A DNA stretch of 54,436 bases, from positions 1 through 54,436 of the forward strand of contig WHTA01000035.1 in NCBI GenBank assembly GCA_009379825.1. The letters are read 5' to 3'. This DNA comes from Streptosporangiales bacterium. Its GTDB lineage: Bacteria; Actinomycetota; Actinomycetes; Streptosporangiales; WHST01. The translations under genes and the position numbers were made by a program. Shown here piece after piece: positions 33,459 through 41,643 of the stretch (positions within the stretch are counted from its first letter, which is position 1; every line of letters starts with the position of its first letter). The notes beneath the pieces are model-generated. The model saw nothing but the letters and a program-made list of their open reading frames with translations, made no database searches and had not been told where the DNA came from.

Positions 33459-34703
33459 ATGTCGGACGGGGACACTCCTCCCTCACACGCTGCCTCCCAG
33501 GATCGCACAGCGCGCTTCGGGGAGGCATTCGCCGTGCGCGAGTTCCAGATCCTCTGGCTCGCGCTGGCGCAGTCGGGCATCGGTGACCAGCTCGCCAAGG
33601 TCGCGTTGTCCGTGCTGGTCTTCGAGCGCACCGGCTCGGCGTTCCTCACCGCCGCCACGTACGGGGTGACGTACATCCCGTACCTGATCGCCGGGCCGGT
33701 GCTCTCGCCGCTGGCGGACCGGTACCCCAGGCGGGGGGTGCTCGTCGCGACGGACCTGATCCGCGGCGCGCTGGTGGCGCTGATGGTCATCCCCGGCATG
33801 CCGCTGTGGTCGCTGTTCGTCCTGGTGTTCTGCGTCGGGCTGGCGCGACCGCCGTTCGAGGCGGCGCGAACCGCGTCGATGCCGGACGTGCTGCCGGGGG
33901 ACATGTTCGTGCTCGGCAGCGCCATCACGCAGACCACCAACCAGGTCACGCAGGTGCTCGGCTTCGCCGTCGGCGGCATCACCGTGAGCCTGATCGGCGC
34001 ACCCTGGGCGCTCGCCCTCAACGCGGCCTCGTTCTTCCTCGGCGCGCTGATGTTCCGGGTGGGGCTGGCCGCCCGGCCGGTACCTACCGGCCCCGGCCGG
34101 CCGGGGATGCGGCAGGTGATCGGCCAGGGCACGAAGGTGATCCTCGGCGACCGCAGGATGCGCACCCTGATCGGCTTCGGCATGCTGGCCGGCTTCTACA
34201 TCGCGCCCGAGGTGCTCGCCGTGCCGTACGTACGCCGCGAGCTCGACCTGGACGCCAGCCACGCGGGCATCATGCTGGCCGCCGGGCCGCTCGGGCTGTC
34301 CATCGGCTCGGTGCTGATCACCCGGCTGCTGCGGCCGAGCAGACGGATCAACGTGCTCGGGCCGCTCGCCGTACTCGGCCTGCTGTTGCTGCTGCCGTTC
34401 TGGTTCACCCCCGGCTTCTTCGTCTCGTGCCTGCTGGTCTTCCTCTCCGGCATGGCCGGCGGCTACAACCTGGCGGCGAACCAGGCGTTCATCGCGATCA
34501 CCCCGCACGTCGCACGGGGCCAGGCCCTGGGGCTGGCGCAGACGATGCTGATGCTCGCGCAGGGCATGGCCACGATCCTCGCCGGCGCGATGGCCAAGCT
34601 GGTGACGACCGCGGGCACCATCGCCATCGCCGGCGCCGCGGGCGCCGTCGTAGCCGCGTTCCTCTGGCTGGCCTGGGCCCGCACCGAACGCAGCCGCGGC
34701 TGA
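33459..34703 (+). CDS. MFS transporter, drug-efflux-like
   Basis: The 414-residue major facilitator protein has about 12 helices. The loop 2-3 motif is PLADRYPRRGVLVATD (after helix two), and the conserved segments ARPPFEAARTASMPDVLPGD and AITQTTNQVTQVLGFAVGG are typical of the macrolide-efflux-like group of the superfamily. The substrate is unknown and there is no neighbouring regulator. The start is ATG at 33459 without a strong ribosome site. The stop is two bases from the stop of the convergent VOC gene. Confidence 0.85.
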   Translation: MSDGDTPPSHAASQDRTARFGEAFAVREFQILWLALAQSGIGDQLAKVALSVLVFERTGSAFLTAATYGVTYIPYLIAGPVLSPLADRYPRRGVLVATDLIRGALVALMVIPGMPLWSLFVLVFCVGLARPPFEAARTASMPDVLPGDMFVLGSAITQTTNQVTQVLGFAVGGITVSLIGAPWALALNAASFFLGALMFRVGLAARPVPTGPGRPGMRQVIGQGTKVILGDRRMRTLIGFGMLAGFYIAPEVLAVPYVRRELDLDASHAGIMLAAGPLGLSIGSVLITRLLRPSRRINVLGPLAVLGLLLLLPFWFTPGFFVSCLLVFLSGMAGGYNLAANQAFIAITPHVARGQALGLAQTMLMLAQGMATILAGAMAKLVTTAGTIAIAGAAGAVVAAFLWLAWARTERSRG

Positions 34704-34704
34704 C

Positions 34705-35133
34705 CTACTCGATGCGGCCGGCCGCCGGTTGGCGCGCGAGGAACTCCAGCCGGTTGCCGTGTGGGTCGGCGGCGTAGAACCTGCGGTGTCCGGGGAAGTT
34801 GTCGTCCCAGTACACGGCGATGGCGTGGGCGTGCAGGCGGTCGGCGAGGGCGTCGAGGTCGGCGACGCGGATGCCCGGGTGGGCCTTCACGGCGGGACGG
34901 AAGTCCGGCTCCACCCCGCAGTGGATCTCCAGGTCGTCCGCGCGCACCCAGAGGCCGCCGCGGGCGGCGAGGGCGGGTGGCTTCGCCACCTCGGTCATGC
35001 CGAGCACGCCGACGAAGAACTGCCGCGCAGCGTCCTCGCCGCCGGGTGGGATGGCGAGCTGTACGTGGTGCAGCTGGAAGCCGTGCGCCGTGGGGTGGCT
35101 GTCGCCGTAGCCGAACCGCTCGTCGCGGGTCAC
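34705..35133 (-). CDS. VOC-superfamily (glyoxalase-like) protein
   Basis: The 142-residue protein folds as two beta-alpha-beta-beta-beta modules of the vicinal oxygen chelate superfamily. HGFQLHHVQLAIPPGGEDAA opens the first module, and VYWDDNFPGHRRFYAADPHG, with the usual Asp-Pro-x-Gly-Asn-x-Leu-Glu ending, closes the second. Candidate metal ligands are a His in HHVQ, a His in EIHCGV and the late Glu (RLEFL). Substrate unknown. The GTG at 35133 overlaps the glutaredoxin-like gene's stop (GTGA), so the two are translated together. Confidence 0.82.
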   Translation of the reverse strand: MTRDERFGYGDSHPTAHGFQLHHVQLAIPPGGEDAARQFFVGVLGMTEVAKPPALAARGGLWVRADDLEIHCGVEPDFRPAVKAHPGIRVADLDALADRLHAHAIAVYWDDNFPGHRRFYAADPHGNRLEFLARQPAAGRIE

Positions 35134-35393
35134 CGCGCCCGCCCGCGCAGGGCGCGCCGCAACCGGTCCGGGTCGACCCGCCAGTAGTTGTGCACCTCGC
35201 CGTCGACCAGGGTCACGGGGATCTTGTCCCACCACTTGGTCAGCGCGTCCTGGTCGGTGCTCAGGTCGCGCTCCTCCCAGGCCACACCGAGCTCGGCGCA
35301 CACCTCGGCCACCACTGTGCGCGCATCGTCACAGAGGTGACATTCTGGCTTTCCGAGTAGGCTGACCCGTGGTTGGTCGCCGTCCGCCACCAT
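35130..35393 (-). CDS. Glutaredoxin-like thiol-disulfide protein
   Basis: The 87-residue protein belongs to the actinobacterial glutaredoxin-like family (DUF836 type). VSLLGKPECHLCDDARTVV holds the active-site pair C18-x-x-C21, and WDKIPVTLVDGEVHNYWRV carries the cis-Pro and substrate strand. Its role is disulfide exchange with an unknown partner. The ATG at 35393 has AAAGGAG just upstream, and six extra codons to 35411 are less likely. It is divergent from bldN, a conserved arrangement near rex and hemA in streptomycetes, with which this region is broadly syntenic. Confidence 0.85.
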   Translation of the reverse strand: MVADGDQPRVSLLGKPECHLCDDARTVVAEVCAELGVAWEERDLSTDQDALTKWWDKIPVTLVDGEVHNYWRVDPDRLRRALRGRAR

Positions 35394-35616
35394 GAAACTC
35401 CTTTCGGACACTGTACGGAGCCAAAACGCCTGGTTCGACCGGCAGGACCCGATATATACCTCACGCTCTGCTCACGCCACGCCCGTTAGCCTCTAGCCCC
35501 GGAGGACCGTCATTCCCTACCATGGGCGACGCATCGTGAACGAACGACACGGATGTCAACGCAGCAGCCGGGGCCACGCGACACGAATTGCGGCCATTCC
35601 CCGGTACAGGGGGGCC

Positions 35617-36438
35617 ATGGAGATGCCAGGACCGGGAAGCACGCCGCGCGGGCACACCGCGCTGCGTACCACGCTCAATGCGATAGCCAGGCAGGTCGCA
35701 GCGATCTTGGAGCCCTTTTCTCTTCCGCAGGTGCAGCCGGCCGGGGTGCCGATGCCGGTGGGCGCGCACGTCGCCGCCGCAGAGGCCGCGGACCCCGGCG
35801 TGCTGCTGCGCGGATTCGCCCCGCCGGTACGGCTCCGCCGCAAGGCCGCCAAGCGCGAGACCGCGTCCCCACGCGCCGTCACCGACGCCGAGCAGCAGGA
35901 GCTCCTCGCCGTCATCCACGCTGCGCAGGCCGGTGACGCCGAGGCGTTCGGCAGCCTCTACGACCGCTACGCGGACCTGGTCTTCAGGTACGTGTACTTC
36001 CGGGTCGGCTCGCACCAGCTCGCCGAGGACGTGGTCAGCGAGACGTTCCTCCGCGCGCTGCGGCGGCTCGACAGCTTCACCTGGCAGGGCAAGGACTTCG
36101 GGGCCTGGCTGGTCACCATCGCCAGGAACATCGTCGCCGACCACTTCAAGTCCTCCAGGTACCGGCTCGAGGTCACCACGGCGGACATGCTGGACAGCGA
36201 CCGGCTCGAGGAGAGCCCCGAGCACATGGTGCTCAAGTCATTCACCAACGTGGCGCTGCTCGAAGCGGTCAAGCAACTGGGCCCTGAGCAGCAGGAATGC
36301 ATCGTGCTGCGGTTCCTGCAGGGGCTGTCGGTCGCCGAGACGGCACGCATCATGGGCCGCAACGAAGGCGCAGTGAAGGCCCTCCAGTACCGGGCGGTAC
36401 GCGCGCTCGCCAGGCTGTTACCTGACGACATGCGCTGA
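35617..36438 (+). CDS. bldN: BldN-like ECF RNA polymerase sigma factor with pro-sequence
   Basis: This developmental ECF sigma factor directs genes for aerial growth and sporulation in Streptomyces. From the ATG at 35617 the protein has 273 residues. The ~95-residue N-terminal extension (Pro/Ala/Val-rich) corresponds to the cleaved pro-sequence of BldN. Region 2 spans about 108-175 (YRYVYFRV, SETFLRALRRL, FTWQGKDFGAWLVTIARN) and region 4 about 213-268 (LGPEQQECIVLRFLQGLSVA, RIMGRNEGAVKALQYRAVRA). Core text is nearly identical to what I recall of Streptomyces BldN. A further upstream frame to 35536 exists, so the exact start is open. The partner anti-sigma gene is 36655-37914. Confidence 0.88.
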   Translation: MEMPGPGSTPRGHTALRTTLNAIARQVAAILEPFSLPQVQPAGVPMPVGAHVAAAEAADPGVLLRGFAPPVRLRRKAAKRETASPRAVTDAEQQELLAVIHAAQAGDAEAFGSLYDRYADLVFRYVYFRVGSHQLAEDVVSETFLRALRRLDSFTWQGKDFGAWLVTIARNIVADHFKSSRYRLEVTTADMLDSDRLEESPEHMVLKSFTNVALLEAVKQLGPEQQECIVLRFLQGLSVAETARIMGRNEGAVKALQYRAVRALARLLPDDMR

Positions 36439-36654
36439 TCACTGACGCGCGCGCTTGGCCCACCTTCTGCCCGTAACCTAGCAGGTAGACCTATCGTTTG
36501 TTGTGTAGAGCACGAGTGAGGACGCCTCTCCCGATGCCGTTCCGCCGGTGAGACGTCCACGGGTGGCACGACGGGCGGGGCGGCCGGCGGCCATGGTGGG
36601 CGCCGCTCGACCGGTCCTCGGGAGATGCTACTGAGGGCATAGCGGAAGGTCGGT

Positions 36655-37914
36655 ATGAGCAAGCGTCCGGGTCGGCATCGCGCGCGCGAGTTCGCGCGCA
36701 GCGTCGACAGCACCGGCACGCCGAGCTCGTCCGTGTCCCGGCTGGTGTCGCTGGCGAACGCCCTGCGCAACGTGCCGCTGCGCCCGCTGGACGGCCCGCG
36801 CGGCTCGCTGCGCAAGCAGCTGGTCGACACCGCGGCCGCGGGCGTGCCGCGGGAGGGCCGGCCCTCGCTGCTCAGCTTCCTCAGAGAGTTTCGCCTGCCG
36901 CGCGGCCTGGCCTCGGCGGCCATCATGTGCACGGCGCTGATCACCATCGTGGGGCTCGGCCTCGGCACCGCGAACTCGCTGCCCGGCGACACGCTTTACG
37001 GCATGAAGATGCGCGGCGAGACCGTCCAGCTCGCCCTGATCGGCTCGGACGAGGACCGCGGCAGGAAGAACCTCCAGTTCGCCAGCTCCCGGCTGGGCGA
37101 GGTCGACCGGCTGGTCACCAACCGCGAGGACTGGCCCGCGCTCGCGAACACCTCGCCGGCGGGTCGGTCCGCCAAGGTGGCCCGGCTGATCAACCGCACG
37201 CTCAGCGCCATGGACGACAACACGGCGATCGGCGCCGAGGCCATGCGGCAGGCGTTCGACGAGACCGGTGACACCGCCCCGCTGGCCTACCTGGACCAGT
37301 TCACCGAGAAGCAACAGCAGACGCTGCGCTCGCTGCTGCCCAAGCTCCCGCAGGAGTCCCGGCCGAGCGCCGAGCACTCGATCGCCTTCGTCAGCGATCT
37401 CGGCGAGGAGGCGAAGGAGCTGCTGCGGGCCAAGTGCGGCACCGCGACGAGCTGCGACGACGGCGAGACCACCGCGGCCACCAACTCCTCGACCGAACCG
37501 CACGACCCGACCAGCTCGACCGCGTCCGCGAGCGACTCGGACGACCCGAGCACTCCGGGCCGCACCAGCGAGGGCTCCGAGTCGTCGTCCCAGCACAGCT
37601 CGTCCAGCGAACCTACCACCGGCGGTGGCTCGCTCACCGGCAGCGACCCGTCAAGCGGCAGCAGCTCGAGCGAGAGCGGCTCGTCCAGCACCTCAGAGAA
37701 CACGCCAAGCGAGACCGAGACGCCGTCCGACTCCGGCACGTCGACCGAGGAAGACTCGTCCAGCCCACCTGAGCCCACCGGGGTGCCATCGTCGCCGTCG
37801 GACTCGTCGCCGCGCAGTGCGGAGAACGAGGACGGCAGCACCAGCAGCAGCTCGACCGACGACGCGAGCTCCGCGGAGTCCAGCTCCGCACCGGCCGAGA
37901 GCACCAGCGAGTAG
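36655..37914 (+). CDS. rsbN: RsbN-like anti-sigma factor (DUF5667 protein) with Ser-rich tail
   Basis: This is the probable membrane anti-sigma factor that holds BldN inactive. The 419-residue protein starts SKRPGRHRAREFARSVDS, and its cytoplasmic N-terminal region (about 1-80) would bind the sigma factor. One membrane helix follows (about 88-106). The extracytoplasmic domain contains NSLPGDTLYGMKMRGETVQL and other DUF5667-like segments (107-260). Residues 265-419 are a Ser/Thr/Asp/Glu-rich low-complexity tail. Position directly after bldN and the same domain layout as Streptomyces RsbN support the call. The tail is longer and more acidic than I recall. The start ATG has GGAAGG seven bases upstream. 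Confidence 0.82.
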   Translation: MSKRPGRHRAREFARSVDSTGTPSSSVSRLVSLANALRNVPLRPLDGPRGSLRKQLVDTAAAGVPREGRPSLLSFLREFRLPRGLASAAIMCTALITIVGLGLGTANSLPGDTLYGMKMRGETVQLALIGSDEDRGRKNLQFASSRLGEVDRLVTNREDWPALANTSPAGRSAKVARLINRTLSAMDDNTAIGAEAMRQAFDETGDTAPLAYLDQFTEKQQQTLRSLLPKLPQESRPSAEHSIAFVSDLGEEAKELLRAKCGTATSCDDGETTAATNSSTEPHDPTSSTASASDSDDPSTPGRTSEGSESSSQHSSSSEPTTGGGSLTGSDPSSGSSSSESGSSSTSENTPSETETPSDSGTSTEEDSSSPPEPTGVPSSPSDSSPRSAENEDGSTSSSSTDDASSAESSSAPAESTSE

Positions 37915-37973
37915 GCGGACCTACCCGGTGTGCCAGGCACAGCCGCACAGCGATTGCGGCTAGGCTCAACGCC

Positions 37974-38906
37974 ATGGCGAAGTCGCGGCGAGCACGGAAC
38001 GCCAACTCCGATGACGCTACGCCACTGGCCGAAGCGGTCGCACCCGCCGTCGAGGCGGCCGCGCAGGCCGACCACATGAGCCTGCTGTCCCAGGGCCCGG
38101 GTGCCGCGGCGTTCTTCGACGTCGACAACACCGTCATGCAGGGCGCCTCGCTGTACTTCATCGCCCGCGGCCTCGCGGCGCGCGACTTCTTCACCACCGG
38201 CGACATCGCGCGCTTCGCCTGGCAGCAGGCGCATTTCCGGATACGCGGCGAGACCGACAAGACCATCTCCGACGCCCAGGAAGCCGCGCTGTCGTTCATC
38301 GCCGGTAAACGGCTGATCGACGTCGTGCATCTCGCCGAGGAGATCTACGACGAGCGGATCGCGGACCGCATCTGGCCGGGCGCGCGGGCGCTGACCAACC
38401 TGCACCTGGACGCCGGCCAGCCGGTGTGGCTGGTGACGGCGACGCCGGTGGAGCTGGCCGAGATCATCGCCAAACGGCTCGGCCTGACCGGCGCGCTCGG
38501 CACCATCGCGGTCACCGCGGACGGCGTCTACACCGGCCGGCTGCAACAGTTCCTGCACGGCGAGGCGAAGGCCGTCGCCGTGCAGGAACTGGCCGAGCGG
38601 GAGGGCCTCGACCTGGCGAAGTGCACCGCGTACAGCGACTCGATCAACGACCTGCCGATGCTCGAGGTCGTCGGCCGCGCGGTCGCCGTCAACCCGGAAC
38701 CCGCACTCGCCGACTACGCCAGGCAGCACGGCTGGCCGGTCTACGACTTCCGCACCACCAGGCGCGCGCTGCGCATCGCCCTGCCCGCCGCGGCCGTCAC
38801 GGGGGCAGCGGTCGGCGCACTGTACGCGGGCCTGCTCGTACGCCGCCGGCGCCGGCGGTCCCTCGCCGAACGCGCCCTGGACGAGCTGGACCGCCTCCGC
38901 CGCTAG
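37974..38906 (+). CDS. HAD-IB family phosphatase with C-terminal membrane helix
   Basis: The 310-residue haloacid dehalogenase-like hydrolase resembles SerB. Motif I is FFDVDNTV (Asp49, Asp51), motif II lies in WLVTATPVELAEIIAK, the motif III lysine is in HGEAKAVAVQE, and motif IV is YSDSINDLPML. An acidic/Ala-rich N-terminal tail (1-35) precedes the core. A hydrophobic helix (about 265-290) followed by RRRRRR suggests anchoring in the membrane. The substrate could be phosphoserine or a lipid phosphate. It is followed, eight bases away and convergent, by an acyltransferase gene, which favours a lipid link but does not prove it. Confidence 0.82.
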   Translation: MAKSRRARNANSDDATPLAEAVAPAVEAAAQADHMSLLSQGPGAAAFFDVDNTVMQGASLYFIARGLAARDFFTTGDIARFAWQQAHFRIRGETDKTISDAQEAALSFIAGKRLIDVVHLAEEIYDERIADRIWPGARALTNLHLDAGQPVWLVTATPVELAEIIAKRLGLTGALGTIAVTADGVYTGRLQQFLHGEAKAVAVQELAEREGLDLAKCTAYSDSINDLPMLEVVGRAVAVNPEPALADYARQHGWPVYDFRTTRRALRIALPAAAVTGAAVGALYAGLLVRRRRRRSLAERALDELDRLRR

Positions 38907-38913
38907 GACCTCG

Positions 38914-39861
38914 TCAGGTAAAGACGGAGCGGCGGCGCAGCAACATGGCGTAGAGCGTGTGCTGGATCGTCTCCCGCACGTGGTCGGTCAGCTCCAGCAC
39001 CAGGGTCGGGTCGTCGGCGGCCGACGAGTCGTACCTGTCCGTACGGATCGGCTCGCCGACCTGCACGTACCACTTGGACGGCAGCGGCACCAGCCCCAGC
39101 GGCCCGAGGAACGGGAACGTCGGCGTGACCGGCACGTACGGCGCGCCGAACAGCCGCGCCAGCGGCCGCAGGTCGGTCAGCATCGGGTAGGTCTCCTCCG
39201 CGCCGACGATCGAGCACGGCACGATCGGCCGGCCGGTGCGCAGGGCGGCGGAGACGAAGCCGCCCCGGCCGAACCGCTGCAGCTTGTACCGCTCGCTGAA
39301 CGGCTTGCCGATGCCCTTGAAGCCCTCGGGGAAGACGCCGACCGTCTCGCCCTCGGTGAGCAGCCGCTCGGCGTCGGCGTTGCACGCCACGGTGACGCCG
39401 CTGGCCCGCGCGAGCTGCCCGAAGACCGGCCAGCGGAAGACGTAGTCGGCACCGAGCAGCCGCAGCCGCCGGTTGTCCGGGTGGTGGTCGTGCAGGGCGA
39501 CCTGCAGCATCAGCCCGTCCAGCGGCAGCACCCCGGAGTGGTTGGCTACCAGCAGCGCACCCGAGTCTGCGGGGACGTTCTCCAGGCCGCGCGCCTCGAC
39601 GCGGAACCAGCCCTCGTAGAGCAGCCGCAGCACCGGCAGCACGACCGCGTCGGTCAGCTCGGCGTCGAAGCCGGTGTCGTCCACCGTGTACGCGCCGCTG
39701 AGCCGCCGCAGCAGGAAGCCCAGGGTGTCGCGGACGCCGCCCGCACCGCTGTCGGCCGACTCCTCGGTTCGCGGTTCCTCGGCCACGTCCGGCTCCTCGG
39801 CCGCGGCGGCCGCGCGTCTGGACCGGTCGCCGTCGAAGGGAATCACCTGGGCGTCAGGCAC
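38914..39861 (-). CDS. Lysophospholipid acyltransferase family protein (PlsC-like)
   Basis: The 315-residue protein has the acyltransferase core. LLVANHSGVLPLDGLMLQ holds the catalytic His108, with an Asp seven residues on rather than the usual five, a variant I associate with this actinobacterial branch. VGVFPEGFKGIGKPFSERY is the conserved Glu-Gly motif, and RTGRPIVPCSIVGAEETYP follows. The first 45 residues are acidic and Ala-rich. It starts at GTG overlapping the epimerase stop by eight bases. The order proC ... HTH, bS22, epimerase, acyltransferase matches the Mycobacterium tuberculosis Rv0500-Rv0502 neighbourhood. Confidence 0.87.
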   Translation of the reverse strand: MPDAQVIPFDGDRSRRAAAAAEEPDVAEEPRTEESADSGAGGVRDTLGFLLRRLSGAYTVDDTGFDAELTDAVVLPVLRLLYEGWFRVEARGLENVPADSGALLVANHSGVLPLDGLMLQVALHDHHPDNRRLRLLGADYVFRWPVFGQLARASGVTVACNADAERLLTEGETVGVFPEGFKGIGKPFSERYKLQRFGRGGFVSAALRTGRPIVPCSIVGAEETYPMLTDLRPLARLFGAPYVPVTPTFPFLGPLGLVPLPSKWYVQVGEPIRTDRYDSSAADDPTLVLELTDHVRETIQHTLYAMLLRRRSVFT

Positions 39862-40852
39862 GCAGCACCTCCCCGATCCGTTCGAACAGCGTCCGCGGCA
39901 GCACCGGCTCCAGCCCGGCCTCGGCGACGAAGTCGAGCAGGGCCTGCCTGGTCGACCGCACCGGCTGCCAGCCGAACTGCCGCTGCAACCTGCCGGTGTC
40001 GGCCACCTGCGAGTGCCGCATGGTCTCCGCCAGCTCCGGCGTGAGGTAGGTCAGCCGCGCCCGGCGCAGCAGGTCTGCGGCCGGGCCGACGGCGAGGCCG
40101 GGCACCGGCAGCGTCATCCGGCCGGCCAGGTGCGCGGCCTGCGAGGCGGTGACCACGCCAGTCCCGGCGACGTTGTAGGTGCCCGGATGGTCCTCCACGG
40201 TCGCGCGGCGCAACGCCTCCACGACGTCCTCGTGGTGCAGCAGCTGCAGCCGCGCGTCGTAGCCGAGGACGGTGGGCACGACCGGCAGCGCGAGGTACCG
40301 GGCGAGCGCGGACTCCGCGGTGAGCACATACGCGAACCGCAGCGTGGTCACCGTGACGTCGGCGCGGCGGCGCGCGAACCCGCGCGTGTAGCCCTCGACC
40401 TCGACGATGTCCTTCGCGAACCCGCCGGTCGGCGCCTTGCGCGGCGGCTCGTCCTCGGTGAAGAGGGCGGGATTGCGCTCGGACAGCCCGTAGACCGTGG
40501 TGCTGGACCGGATGACGAGCTTGCGCACGCGCTCGGCCCGCTGGCACGCAGCAAGTAGCTGCATCGTGCCGATGACGTTGACTTCCTTCTGCGCTGCCCG
40601 CCCACCGGCACGGTTCGGGCCGGTCAGCACGCCGGCGTGGACGACCGTGTCGACCTGGTACGCGTCGAGCAGCCGGCTCAACGACGTCCCGCGGACGTCG
40701 GCGCGTACGAACTCCGCAGGTGCCAGGCTGTGCCGCGGCGGCACCATGTCGATCCCGATCACCCGCTCGACGGCGGGCTGGTCAGCGAGCAGCTGCGCGA
40801 GGCCCGTACCGGGCTGCCGCGCTACGCCTGTGACGAGGACGACGCGTCCCAC
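39854..40852 (-). CDS. NAD-dependent epimerase/dehydratase-like SDR
   Basis: This is an extended short-chain dehydrogenase of 332 residues. RVVLVTGVARQPGTGLAQLL is the dinucleotide-binding start, followed by DVRGTSL, VVHAGVLTGPNRAG and VIRSSTTVYG. Where UDP-sugar epimerases have Tyr-x-x-x-Lys, this protein reads GGFAKDIVEVEGYTRGFA. The Tyr is Phe and the Lys is Val, so classical epimerase chemistry is doubtful. The GTG at 40852 was chosen because GGGAAGG stands seven bases upstream, whereas the TTG six bases earlier is too close to it. It is co-translated with the acyltransferase. Confidence 0.85.
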   Translation of the reverse strand: MGRVVLVTGVARQPGTGLAQLLADQPAVERVIGIDMVPPRHSLAPAEFVRADVRGTSLSRLLDAYQVDTVVHAGVLTGPNRAGGRAAQKEVNVIGTMQLLAACQRAERVRKLVIRSSTTVYGLSERNPALFTEDEPPRKAPTGGFAKDIVEVEGYTRGFARRRADVTVTTLRFAYVLTAESALARYLALPVVPTVLGYDARLQLLHHEDVVEALRRATVEDHPGTYNVAGTGVVTASQAAHLAGRMTLPVPGLAVGPAADLLRRARLTYLTPELAETMRHSQVADTGRLQRQFGWQPVRSTRQALLDFVAEAGLEPVLPRTLFERIGEVLRA

Positions 40853-40902
40853 TGCCAAACCTTCCCGCCGATGAGTTCACACCTACGGTAAGGCCGCGGT
40901 CG

Positions 40903-41004
40903 TTACTTGCCCAGCTTGCGCCGCTGCACCCGCGTGCGCTTGAGCAGCTTGCGGTGCTTCTTCTTGGCCATACGCTTACGACGCTTCTTGATGACAGAAC
41001 CCAC
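40903..41004 (-). CDS. Small ribosomal subunit protein bS22 (AURKAIP1/COX24 domain)
   Basis: The 33-residue, extremely basic protein begins [20 protein letters not shown] and ends RRKLGK. This is the invariant actinobacterial 30S subunit protein bS22. It starts at GTG (41004) with GGGA about seven bases upstream and ends in TAA. Its place between an epimerase gene and a small HTH gene next to proC is the same as in mycobacteria and streptomycetes. Confidence 0.93.
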   Translation of the reverse strand: MGSVIKKRRKRMAKKKHRKLLKRTRVQRRKLGK

Positions 41005-41172
41005 GGATGTTTCCCTTACCGGTGGCGGAACCCAGGCGAGCCGGGACGAACGAGGTGGCACGCGGAAAACCGCAGCCGACATAACAGACTACCGTCGGCC
41101 TTGTGGTTGCGGACGATCGAGGGGGCTACAGGCACGGATCGCGCCGCAGCCGTGACGGGACGGTTGTGCGCG

Positions 41173-41391
41173 TTACGAGGCGGTGTCCGCCGGCCGCGAC
41201 GCCGGCGAGTGCCTGAAGTAGTCGTAGACGGCCTGCTCGGGGACCCGGAACGAGCGCCCCACGCGCACCGCGGGGAGCTCACCGGCATGCAGCAGCCGGT
41301 AGACGGTCATCTTGGACACGCGCATGACCGTGGCGACCTCGGCCACGGTGAGGAACTTGACCTCACTGAGCGGTCGTTCTCCTGCACCCAT
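41173..41391 (-). CDS. Excisionase-type helix-turn-helix protein
   Basis: The 72-residue protein is a single winged helix: FLTVAEVATVMRVSKMTVYR followed by LLHAGELPAVRVGRSFRVPE. This is the conserved regulator found between bS22 and proC in many actinobacteria. Its targets are not known here. The start ATG is at 41391. The short, 168-bp gap to the bS22 start contains no further gene. It is distinct from the BldC-like protein at 7489, which has a different recognition helix (RVDPRTVTRWA). Confidence 0.9.
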   Translation of the reverse strand: MGAGERPLSEVKFLTVAEVATVMRVSKMTVYRLLHAGELPAVRVGRSFRVPEQAVYDYFRHSPASRPADTAS

Positions 41392-41595
41392 CGAGCACCG
41401 TTACTTTCTCCACGCTCTGCGAGAGCGGCCGTCGGGCTTCCCCACCCGGCGAGCGACTTCGCCCCCGTGCGTCCGTAGAGGCTACTACGCAACGTTACCA
41501 GTGGTGAAGGCCGAACATAACGAAACCAGTGTGATTGAAACTCATATTAGTTAACCAACGACCGATTTGTCGGCTGTGCTCCGCTCGGACGGAAC

Positions 41596-41628
41596 CGGAC
41601 GGCCCCGGGCGGTACCCGGGGCCGTCCG
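41596..41628. terminator. Perfect 14-bp hairpin terminator after the peptide-binding gene
   Basis: CGGACGGCCCCGGG (41596-41609) pairs perfectly with 41615-41628 around a 5-nt loop. On the minus strand it lies 16 bp past the stop of the substrate-binding protein gene at 41644. Confidence 0.8.
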
Positions 41629-41643
41629 TCGATCGCTGCCGGG

